Source: Ophiostoma sp. CBS 140.51 | Lineage: Eukaryota > Ascomycota > Sordariomycetes > Ophiostomatales > Ophiostomataceae | DNA length: 64,000 bases | Direction of reading: 5' to 3' | NCBI GenBank assembly: GCA_029298735.1 | Contig: JANSLP010000120.1 | Coordinates: forward strand, 23,341 to 87,340 | In this document: positions 23,401-32,648 of the stretch, in pieces | How the letters are laid out: the number at the start of each line of letters is the position of its first letter | Numbering within the stretch: position 1 is the stretch's first letter | Notes under the pieces: model-generated | Seen by the model: the letters and a program-made list of their open reading frames with translations, nothing else | What the model was told of the DNA's origin: nothing | The model's database searches: none | Position numbers and translations under genes: made by a program

Positions 23401-25556
23401 TGAGGGGAAGTGGCAGGTCAGACACGAGCAAGGCTCCTTCCCACGTCTACAACCCACATACATTCTGCATCCCATATCCCCTTGCCACCTCCATGTTTGC
23501 GGGCCCTTCTTTTCTTTTTCCTGCCAGCATCCCATGGCCAGCTTACGCCCAATCGTTTCAGCCCCCGTTCGCCTTTCTCCTTTCTTCCCTCCGCCTCTAT
23601 TCCATTTTGAGTTGCAATGCATCACAGCACCGAGCTCTGCTCTCCTCTCCCCTAGCTATAGGTCGACATTAACGTGCTTCCGGATCAACCGCTTTTCTGT
23701 TTTCGCCCTTCCTCTTCGATTTTCCCCCGTTCTTGAGTTAGTGCCTGCATTGTCCGTACGGAGGATTCTACTGGGCTCCATGGTGTGTCTCTGTCGACAA
23801 CGTGGTTTGAGATAATGTGTTTCGCCGACTCCATTTTAGCTGGTTCCCCGTTCTCTACTCTTTGTCGTCCAGGTCTCTTGCTTCGTGCTCCTGCATGTCT
23901 GCTTCCTATCTGGTATTCTTCTCCTCAGCTTCTCGGGCTGTCTCGATTGGTGGTTCCTCTATAGACCTACAGGTTCTAAGAGCAGACCTCGCTTCGTATG
24001 GTTTTGCTTGCCTCCATAGAACTCATACAGCTCTTTCTGGCACAGCACAGAGACAACCAACAAACGCCAATTGTTCTCGCGATCTTTCGCCCGCCATCAT
24101 CAGCCTTTTTCTCCCTTTCGCCGCATCTTCCTAATTTTGTGCCCTTGCTCTCTCGCTCAGATATCACATATCCCTCTACTCAGAAGTCTTTGGAAGGTTG
24201 ACACGTCCGATTGCAGGGGCACTAACTAGTACATGCCATTTTCTGTTGCTATCTTGCCTCTCTTGCCTCTCCTACACCATTTGTTGCCGCGGTGTGGCCG
24301 GACATGGCCTTGTTTCTTGATATTGTTTGATTCTTCACATCATAACCCAGGGCACTGACTCGTCTCCCGCCACTTTTGCTTGCACACATTGAATGTATCT
24401 CATATATTCACATTTACAACAGGCTACCCAGTTTCAGACTGTTCTTTGCTTGTTGCCTCTCTTGTTTATTTTCTTACTACTCACTTTCCAGGTTTCTTCA
24501 AGACATTCACGCCTCTTGTCAGAGCGAGCCCGAAAAAGCTCCCTTCTGCATTTTCTTACATCTTGTATCTCAATTTTCTTGCCCTCCTTCGCCATATTTT
24601 TTTCTCTTCCCGGCCCAAACGCCTGCAATATTGGCCCAAACGAAGAGCATCTTTGGTTCCGTGTGAAACTTTGACACCGGCACCCTTTTATTCTGTACTT
24701 TTGTGCTTGCCGTTAGTTTTTCTTTACCCAAATCGACAACACCGTACGAATTATCGCACTCGTCATTGTCATCTCGGCTTTCCTTCCCCTTCCCTCATCG
24801 TGTTTTCCGTCGTTGTCTCGCAATTCTCTCTGTATTTTCCTTCCTCTTAAATATTGGTTTTCTCCAGAGCTATTTATTTGTGTTCCTCCGTCTCGATTTT
24901 GATCTTTCTTTACTCTCGATGCCTCGTCTGATTATATGATAAAAGCAGACGCACTTTTCCCCTTTTCTTCTTTTAACTCTTTGGTCCCTTTGCCATCCTA
25001 ATTTTTGGTCATCAAAGCATTTTACAGCCTGCAAACTCGTTTCTTTATTCTTTATTCGTTATTCTCGCTTCTCCTTTCTCTCTCTCTCCTTCTTGTCCAC
25101 CTGCACTAAGTCATGTCGTTGGCTGCTAACAAATAGATCTACGGACAAGTTCCCGCTTTCTATTATATTTCAGCACTGCCCAACGCCTTTTCTTTGAGTC
25201 GACTTGCCTATCCCTTGTTTGGTGGTTGCCTTGTTTGTTTTCATCTGAGCACTCGCCTCCTTGTCACAAACGACCCGTTGTCCCATCCTCGACTGGCAGT
25301 ATCTATTTTGTCTTCTTTCTCCCCCATTCACAATACTCCTCAATCCTCTGGCCTCTTTACCGCACCATTTCTCTAGCCTCTGTCTTTTTGTCCTCTGTTT
25401 ATTCTGCATCGACACACCGGAAGGATAAATACGTTCTGTACAACCACTCGTTTTCTTCTCTCTGGCTCACTCGCAACTGAGGCACAAAGCACGTTGCCTA
25501 GTTCACAGTCACTCTCTCTTCTTTTCGTCTTTTCCTTTCCGGATCCCCAAAAAGAG
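17417..25556. other. 8.1-kb gene-free region upstream of the HMG-box gene
   Basis: No coding region is convincing over 8 kb. Composition is organised, however. From about 19500 to 21400 the + strand has many A/G runs, as expected for a leader or transcript on the - strand. From about 22400, and strongly from 23400 to 25556, the + strand is C/T-rich with long pyrimidine runs, as expected for a promoter plus a long 5' leader of the HMG gene. A near-perfect palindrome (TACGGAGTA-A-TACTCCGTA) is at 19702-19720 and another copy of that word is at 22773. Short GTACxTCGTAC repeats lie near 21690-21715. Long upstream regions are common for fungal developmental regulators. Confidence 0.55.
19702..19720. 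repeat. Palindrome TACGGAGTA-A-TACTCCGTA
   Basis: Two inverted nonamers are separated by one base. It is the tightest arrangement of the recurrent intergenic nonamer in this window (other copies at 6986, 7020, 22773, 48177 and 48184). Confidence 0.75.
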
Positions 25557-28500
25557 ATGACTTTGAAAAAATCCAAATCCGTTGACGACGAGACAGCGGA
25601 CAGTCCTCCGGGTCCGGCAAGGATGGGCGGACCGCCTCGGACGCAGCAAGACTCTTCGGACGCGTTCACCCGTCGTTTTGCCCCGGCAGGTCGAAACGCA
25701 GGATCGCCCGTCCCAAGTTCGCGCTCTTTAGCCCACAGGCCTCCTCCACTGGCTCTCTCTCCGCCGCCGCCGAGCAGCCTCAGTTATGGTCCACGCGGCC
25801 ACATTCACGACCGTGATGGTGGTCCCAGTGACGATGACGATCGAACAAGAGACAATCGAAGCAGAACCCCCGGAGGCACTGCGTTGCAGCTGGTTCGAAA
25901 GCGGCCGGCTCCGATCGATGCTGCAACGCCACCCAGCGATGAAGACGAAATCAACGACGACGAAATCAACGGAGAGGTCAATGACTCCAAGTTTGACGAG
26001 CCCGCCGCGGAAGCGCACGAGCTGACCGACACACCCTTGGAAGACGACTTCTGCCTCTGTGCACAGGCACCTAAAATCCCACGGCCTCGCAATGTTTTTA
26101 TGCTCTACCGCCAAAGTCACCAGGCTTCTGTGGTGGCCAGAAATCCTGGTATTGCCAACCCAGACATCTCCAAGATCATTGGCCATATGTGGCGGACCTC
26201 GGACAACGGCACCAAGGCATACTGGAAACAGCGTGCCGAGGAAGAAAAGAAACGGCATCGAGAACTGTACCCAGACTACCGCTACCAGCCTAAGCGTGCC
26301 AAGAAGAAAGCCTCGAGTGGTGATCGGCCAGGTTCGGCATCGTCAAGCGGGGGCGATATTTGCGACAAATGCCTTCGACCCAGAAATGCACCGCCATCGT
26401 CGTCGCGCTCAATCTCCAGCTCGTCTAGACAGCCTCATCCTTCGCCGTCACCATTTGGCTCTGCCCGCGGGGGGATGCAGTCGACTCCAATCGGGGACTT
26501 TGATATGGATATTGATCGTGCCTGCACCCCCTTTCCAAGTCCTGTTCCGAGACAGCAACGCCAGTCGTCTCCTCGTGGCCAGGGCTACAGCTCGGGAGAA
26601 GCTGCTGGACGGCGGCCTTTGCCACCTCATGGGCGACTAGGCAATGGTATGATCGGACCGCGTGGCCACCCACACTGTCAGGAAGAAGACCTACACACTC
26701 CATCGGATCCAAGACAAGGCCGGTATGATCCTCCCACGCCGTTTTCGGCACAGATTTCTCCTTACGGGAACGGTGAAGGAAGTGCACACGCTCAGTACAA
26801 TCTGCCATGCCGCCCGTCTCCCTACAATGAGCCCCATTCGGCATCCATTCCGCGGTATGCAACGGGCCCAGCACCTTCGCCTGGCTCTCCTCGGATGGGA
26901 CCGCCACCGCTGCCGATGCGCCATCCAACACGGCCGTATGCAGGACACTATCCACCACACCATGGCTATGACACCTTGGGGGAGCCTTCCACACCCTCAT
27001 CGGGGCACCCAGCCAGAGTAGAAGGCTACAGAGGCGGGTCTGGTCGACTGCCACCACCCACTCCCCAAGACACTTACGGGTACTACCCCGTCCCAGGTCG
27101 CAGTGGTGCAGCCACGCCATCAACCGCTGGCCCTTTAATGAGCCAGATGCCGACACCAACTGCAGTGCCACTCTCCTACAGCAGATCGGGCGAGGATCCC
27201 GGCAGCATCAATGCCATCAACCGCGAGCGCCTCCTTCTCCGCGCTCTTCCACGGCACACGTCGGGTTTCACCGACGAGTCTCTCAGGCTGCCTCCTCTCG
27301 TGACTGACGTATCTCCTGCACTACAAGTTGCCCGAAGACTATCGAGTTCGGATGCTGCAACAGACCAGTCCAGCTCGAGTGCCCGAGCGACCGCTAGAAG
27401 CACTGGGGCCCCGACTGGCAGACTTGTAGCCACGCCTGCGCACCTCCAGGACATGCACACGTTTGCGTCCTCGCCGACACCCACCATGGCCAAACACGAT
27501 GGTGACGAGGACAGAGACAGCCAGGCAAGTGGCATACGAGCCATGGTCATGAGTGTGTCTTACCTCAAGAAGCTTGAGGTGCTGCGCCGCATATGTCCGC
27601 CAAGGTCGTTGTCTTCTCGGTGTGGCCCCGTCATTGCCATTGAGGGTGACAACGCTGTCCTCCGAGAAGCCGTTGGTCGCGTGGTTGAGCGGATACTTGT
27701 CTCCTCCGGCAAGTGTAACGTCCGGGTTTGGACAATGGCTTCGTCAAGCTCAACACAAGAGAAACCAACAGACAGCGGCATGGGCAGTAGCATTCATGGC
27801 GAGGATGTGAGCATGGCGCCAAGCCCGGAATCCGGCGGCGACTGCAACAGTCGTCGTGGGAGCACGAGCAACGAAACAGCCCAGCCAGGATCACTTTCTT
27901 TCACTGTCAGCACACTCGGAGATGTCATGCAGCTCACGCCGACTTGGCACAAAATTTCGGGCGAGATTTACGACCACATTCATTATGCCAGCGACCATTT
28001 GGGTTTGGGTCCATTAGAGTCCACTGCTATAAAAGTACTCTCGCGGAAGGGAAAAGAACGTGCCACTGGACCACCATCACCGGCAAGATCTCCCATGGAA
28101 ATGCAGCTTTCCCCGACCTCACTTTCACCTGCATTGAAGAATCGGGGATTGCCAAGCGCATCAGAAAACTCTCGGATGTCGCCGGCCAGTGCAAATTCGC
28201 CTGCCTCAGCTAGCCCGTCCGCTATGAAGACGGCGCGGCTTTTGCCTGTGGCACTGATCAAGACGGGCTACAGTCTTACCATCTCGGATAAGTGCGCCAT
28301 CTCTGTTCCCATCGATGACTTGTATCCACCTGTTGCGCATTGGGAACACATGGCTACGCTGTGGCGTGGCACTGTCGGGCCGGACTTGGTGGTGTACGCG
28401 GATGCCTCGTCGGCGCCGGTAACGATCAAGGGTTCCAATGGACCGGAGCCGGGCACAGTGTACTACGCTGACCAGGAGGGAGTTCTTGTTGTTCATGTCC

Positions 28501-28631
28501 CGCTGTCAGATGCTGCTAGAGCTAGTGTGGATGATGGTATTGACATTGTGAATCAGTCGACGCAGCGGCGGCTTGCATACGACATCTTGGAGTTGGTGCA
28601 CTCCAGAAAGTTCAACGACGTCGGGGTGTAG
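25557..28631 (+). CDS. MATA_HMG-box transcription factor, 1024 residues
   Basis: A sequence-specific HMG-box regulator of the Ste11/Rfg1/MAT-HMG type. The first ATG of the frame is at 25557; the frame is open 63 bp upstream but without ATG. The HMG box spans about residues 174-246: IPRPRNVFMLYRQSHQ, then NPDISKIIGHMWR, then the basic YPDYRYQPKRAKKK. The SKIIG and RPRN signatures place it with MATA_HMG boxes, which bend AACAAAG-like DNA. Residues 1-170 are polar and acidic. Residues 250-650 are Pro/Ser/Gly-rich and disordered. Two conserved-looking folded parts follow: YLKKLEVLRRICPPRSLS...VERILVSS (about 672-735) and the C-terminal 125 residues (PVALIKTGYSL to the end). The gene has no intron. 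Fungal relatives control mating, stress and development; which of these applies cannot be told here. It is unlikely to be the MAT1-2-1 gene itself, because it is far longer and no MAT neighbours are present. Confidence 0.85.
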   Translation: MTLKKSKSVDDETADSPPGPARMGGPPRTQQDSSDAFTRRFAPAGRNAGSPVPSSRSLAHRPPPLALSPPPPSSLSYGPRGHIHDRDGGPSDDDDRTRDNRSRTPGGTALQLVRKRPAPIDAATPPSDEDEINDDEINGEVNDSKFDEPAAEAHELTDTPLEDDFCLCAQAPKIPRPRNVFMLYRQSHQASVVARNPGIANPDISKIIGHMWRTSDNGTKAYWKQRAEEEKKRHRELYPDYRYQPKRAKKKASSGDRPGSASSSGGDICDKCLRPRNAPPSSSRSISSSSRQPHPSPSPFGSARGGMQSTPIGDFDMDIDRACTPFPSPVPRQQRQSSPRGQGYSSGEAAGRRPLPPHGRLGNGMIGPRGHPHCQEEDLHTPSDPRQGRYDPPTPFSAQISPYGNGEGSAHAQYNLPCRPSPYNEPHSASIPRYATGPAPSPGSPRMGPPPLPMRHPTRPYAGHYPPHHGYDTLGEPSTPSSGHPARVEGYRGGSGRLPPPTPQDTYGYYPVPGRSGAATPSTAGPLMSQMPTPTAVPLSYSRSGEDPGSINAINRERLLLRALPRHTSGFTDESLRLPPLVTDVSPALQVARRLSSSDAATDQSSSSARATARSTGAPTGRLVATPAHLQDMHTFASSPTPTMAKHDGDEDRDSQASGIRAMVMSVSYLKKLEVLRRICPPRSLSSRCGPVIAIEGDNAVLREAVGRVVERILVSSGKCNVRVWTMASSSSTQEKPTDSGMGSSIHGEDVSMAPSPESGGDCNSRRGSTSNETAQPGSLSFTVSTLGDVMQLTPTWHKISGEIYDHIHYASDHLGLGPLESTAIKVLSRKGKERATGPPSPARSPMEMQLSPTSLSPALKNRGLPSASENSRMSPASANSPASASPSAMKTARLLPVALIKTGYSLTISDKCAISVPIDDLYPPVAHWEHMATLWRGTVGPDLVVYADASSAPVTIKGSNGPEPGTVYYADQEGVLVVHVPLSDAARASVDDGIDIVNQSTQRRLAYDILELVHSRKFNDVGV

Positions 28632-29293
28632 GATTTCCAAGTAGTTTCACTTTTTTCATAGTCATATACAAGTTATATGAGAGTTTATGTTTTTTTTCTC
28701 TCTTTTCACTAGCGCCTCCCTTCAGTAAATTTATGGGATATCTGTATACAGGGCAAAATAACGTGGTATTATGACAACCTCTGACAGAATACAGAGTACA
28801 ATAAAAAAACAGTGATCTATGGAAGTAACATAAAATCAAATGCAGGTTTGTATAATCATGCGACATTCACCATGCCCAATTTCCTAGAGGCTGAGGTTGA
28901 AATTGGCCGTATTCAAATACAAATACAATAGAGGCGTAAAGAAAAAAAGCAACAGGAACCAGAGAGAAGGAGAATCGGGGTGGCGTACAGACACAAATAC
29001 AAACATAAAAGACGCGCAAGCACACTCTCGCACAAGGCACTACAGACACAACCACACACGAACAAAATCAAACTTTCCCCCCCAATATGTCCAAAATCCC
29101 TGGTCTTAATACGTTATCCATCTCCCCCGCACTTTCACCCGCTTATCAAGCTGTCGGCCTAACTTCCTACATCGCTGTTCCTTCACTTCCCTCTCGTGTT
29201 TCTCGTTTTGTCGGTTCGGTCCGTCTCAAGCTAGGCAATACGAGGAAAAGAGGCGAGAGTGAGGAGAAATGGTGAGGAGGTACGCTCATCGCC
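28632..29293. other. Spacer between convergent genes
   Basis: The AT-rich 3' end of the HMG gene (AATAAA at 28800) meets the presumed 3' end of the 37-residue candidate gene on the opposite strand. No other coding region seen. Confidence 0.5.
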
Positions 29294-29407
29294 CTATGAT
29301 GACGTCTCATCTGGCGGGGGCGGATTCGGCATGGGCGGTGTGGGTTTCGGGTCAGTGTTTGGCCTGTCGGCGTCGATACCCTTCATAACTGTGGAGAATG
29401 TAGCCAT
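29294..29407 (-). CDS. Possible 37-residue proline-rich microprotein
   Basis: On the - strand an ATG at 29407 (ATCATGG, A at -3, G at +4) opens a 37-codon frame ending TAG at 29294. The peptide begins MATFSTVMKGIDADRPN, continues KPTPPMPNPPPP and ends DETSS. Codons are GC3-rich (CCG, GAC, GCC), in contrast to the AT-rich surroundings. Upstream on the same strand is a leader-like sequence with a plausible 5'-UTR intron: donor GTAATG at 29580, acceptor TTTAG at 29494, 87 bp, with a GATCAAC-type branch site. Upstream of that the - strand is pyrimidine-rich (about 29600-29700). I do not recognise a family; a longer spliced protein is possible. Confidence 0.4.
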   Translation of the reverse strand: MATFSTVMKGIDADRPNTDPKPTPPMPNPPPPDETSS

Positions 29408-31110
29408 GATCACTTTGAAACTTCGTAGGCTTTCTCTGACTGATATGACAATAATCTTGGTGTAATTGTGATGTGAGGAGGTTTTTGATTTTGCTAAATG
29501 TTGATCCTGAGTGGACGATTGCGAGATGTTGAGTGACTGTTTGATATGGGGAAAGTAAAGGTGCAGGGCAGAAGCATTACCTGTCAGAGACTGTCGACTG
29601 TTGAGGTCTTAGAAAAACCATAGGATAAAGGGTATAGACTGGTAGTCGAGAATCGAGAATGTTTGATGAGGGAATAAAAAATATGCACGTTTTTGGAGGG
29701 AGAGGGGTGATATTTGAACTTTTTCGAGGGACAAGCTTGCTCGATCTACTTCTTACACGGGGAGTGTCTACGGTGACCCTCCATCACGACAAATGATAAA
29801 TCTATCTCGTTTTACTTTTTTCTTTTTTCTGGCTTTCCACCCCCTTTTCAGAATACTTTATGATTCACTTTGCTCTCACCCCCGCCTCTTTTGTCACTTC
29901 TTGCGTCTGCCTCATACACCCCCCAGTCATCACAGGTCTGAGCAAACACCGTATCCAGCTTCACGCAGACGCACATACATACTTGCATATGTGGAGTCTG
30001 ACAAGCTGTCATACAAGCACAGCTTTAACAATCTCTAATTTTCCAGCTCTGTTTATCGAGCCTCCCTACCCAGGCTCCTATTCCGGCTGGCCGGGAACCT
30101 ATGAATTTCTCTTCTGGAGGAATACAGCAGAGACAGGAGGCACAAACACATGCAAAATAAGAATGCGATAAGAGAATGGGAGTCGTAAAAGGCAAGCAAA
30201 GAGTGCGACCAAGGAGGACGAGGTGTCCCACTCTTAAGGACCAGATGATGAGCAACAATGGTTCTTACATGTCGACAGAAACCAGGCAGTACGTTCCCCC
30301 GTATGCAATGAGGGCACAAAGGACCAAGCACAAGAGTCTGTAAATTGTCTCACGCGTTTTTTTGACTCTGTTATCTCATACCTTCTGGAGCTTTAATGGG
30401 AAGAATATGGGGAGATATGCTTGGACCTCTTGGATTGATCCTTCTGTCCGACATACCCTTCTGTTATATTCTTTTATCTCTTTGTGAGGTACACCTGTCA
30501 GAGACTTCTACATGTGGCAGGCAGATTTAACTCTACTAGCCAAGCCTATTGCCCCAGGGTTACCCATGCTTCTGTCGGCGAACCGCTTGACCCCCAAAAA
30601 TGCGGGCTTCCCCCGGACGGGCCATAAAAGGGCGGCAAGTCCCACGATGACGAACAAGTGACGGATTTTGGAGAGCAGGCCGTCAACTAGATGGATAGAG
30701 AGGCCCTTTAACGGGCCATGTCCGCTCGTTCTGTCAAGTTCCATCAGTCAGTTTGTACCAAGATGCGCACGGATAACAACCCTTGTCGCCATTGCGCCAT
30801 CGGGGCTGGGTGCCATGTGAATAGAACCAGTCTTTGATCTCGCCCTGGGCAGATACCACTCCAAAGTTCTTGCAGGCCATTTATCTTTTGCTTCGGACTC
30901 TCATTGTACTTTCTATCTGTGTCACAAAATTTTGCCACCTCAGCGTTGCATATCCCAAATACGGATGCTCTCCCACTTTCTCCATTCTACGTCCCCCCCC
31001 CTTTCCCTTTCTCTCCGCCCGTTCTGTTGCCATTCCTTGACATTCGCCATCTTTTTTGTACTTGCATAGTTCTACCAAAATCCGTGTGCTATAGGCAATG
31101 GTCACGAGAG

Positions 31111-31126
31111 CCGGTTTTAAAACCGG
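31111..31126. repeat. Perfect 16-bp palindrome
   Basis: CCGGTTTTAAAACCGG reads the same on both strands. It is unusually long for chance and lies in gene-free DNA; possible dimeric-protein binding site. Confidence 0.75.
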
Positions 31127-31270
31127 GGTGGCCTGCCTTAAGCGTATTCCGCCTTATTATTTTTTGTGATATGCCAGTAGGGAACTTTGTCAGAGACAGC
31201 GGCTGAATCGAAAGGCACCGGGTTATTTAAACGGCCTACACAATAACCTGTTTTCTGATATCTGATTTAA

Positions 31271-31286
31271 GTCACCATCGGGTGAC
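31271..31286. repeat. Short hairpin GTCACC-ATCG-GGTGAC
   Basis: 6-bp perfect stem with a 4-base loop, 145 bp from the 16-bp palindrome. No associated gene end. Confidence 0.5.
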
Positions 31287-32648
31287 CTACCGGCGAGGAC
31301 GAAGAGAAAAAGGTGGTGTAAGTTGCCTGATCTGGGGATACAAGTACACCGGTCGAGTCTGCCAGAACGGCAGCTGTTGGGGGTTATATGAAAGATATCG
31401 GGGTGAGAATCTAGCATAGCCGTATTATTTGAGATCACATGGATCGTATGCCGTTATATATGTGCACGTTTCTGATATTATCGCTGTTGGCCGTTGCGTG
31501 AGCATCCTAACCCCAGATTTCTTAACTTTTCGGCTTTCCTTCAGATGTGCAGATTCGCCTTCTCCCGGTGTTGCCTGACGAGTAAATCAATCTTGAATAC
31601 AGCATGAACATATGCAAAATATAATGGGCGAGGAATGTGGCATTCAAGAGGGGGAGATTAAGCACAGAAAACACTAGAACCCAGATCTGGGCAAGACCAT
31701 CAGAAAACCTTCTGACAATCTGTTACATAGGGCCTTTTTATTTTAAATCAAGGATAGAGCCGAGACACGCAGTGTAGAAATTATTTGGTCTCATATTAAA
31801 ACGGTCCAGCTTGTACGATTAAAAAAAGTGACGTGACGGCAAAGATGCCGAAAGAGCAACAGAACAAAATCGCCGTTACAAGAGACGCCCATTCTCAAGA
31901 AAAATATCCACTTGTCGCCCTGCATGACCCTTCTAGAAATTCTCTGCAGCTCGGCGTTGCGGTAAAACGTCAGTGCGTAGAGTGGTGATGTCGTATTCTC
32001 TATTTGCAAGTCAACTAATGAGCGAAACAGGAACTTTGCACAGACTGACGTTCTGCCAATCTTGTTTCATGTCGATGGAGATTTTTACCAGTAAAAGTAT
32101 GTGAATAACAGTCGAACGCAAGAAGGCAAGAAAAGTTCAAACATAAACGAGATTAAATATGCATGAGTGCTGTGCTCTGATGTTGCTACTTTTTTTTCTT
32201 TTTAAAAAAAAAACTTAATTCGATCAATGGTAATGAACATGTATTGCACATCCCTTGACACCGATGAACCTCTTTGGACAAGCATGTACTTTCGTACCAT
32301 GGAACCGCACTCCTTGTCCTGGCCATTTGCAGCGCTATGAACGTGACATCGTGCCGTCCTTTTCACTGCCCCATGTATGATTCCCATTCTGGCCATCTTT
32401 TGGAGATTTTCGGATGCTTCGATACTGGAGGGGGTTTTTATTTGTTGAAGGCAACACGTGGGTTTCATGTCGTAGGCAGTGGCATCGCAGCTTTGACAAC
32501 TGCTATGTGATTGCATTAAGATAGATTTCACGTTTTAAACATAGATACTGCTAATAATATGGGGTGAGCGTAGATATAGAGGTAGATACAGAGTAGCCAA
32601 AATTAGTAAATACATACATGTCACAGGGGCAACGTGCCAACTCTTTCC

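Larger units (their letters stand above)
29408..32648. other. 3.2-kb spacer, palindrome-rich near 30.7-31.3 kb
   Basis: It holds the presumed leader of the microprotein (29408-29700) and then AT-rich spacer. A GC-richer island at 30508-30744 contains a 78-codon minus-strand frame without a recognisable domain and a GGCCC-6 nt-GGGCC inverted repeat (30702-30717). A perfect 16-bp palindrome (31111-31126) and a GTCACC-ATCG-GGTGAC hairpin (31271-31286) follow. The end, near 32600, is the YME2 3' side. No gene is convincing. Confidence 0.5.

Noticed and set aside
22794..23672. 292-codon + frame in the pyrimidine-rich region
   Set aside because: Composition is explained by the C/T-rich leader sequence; no domain.
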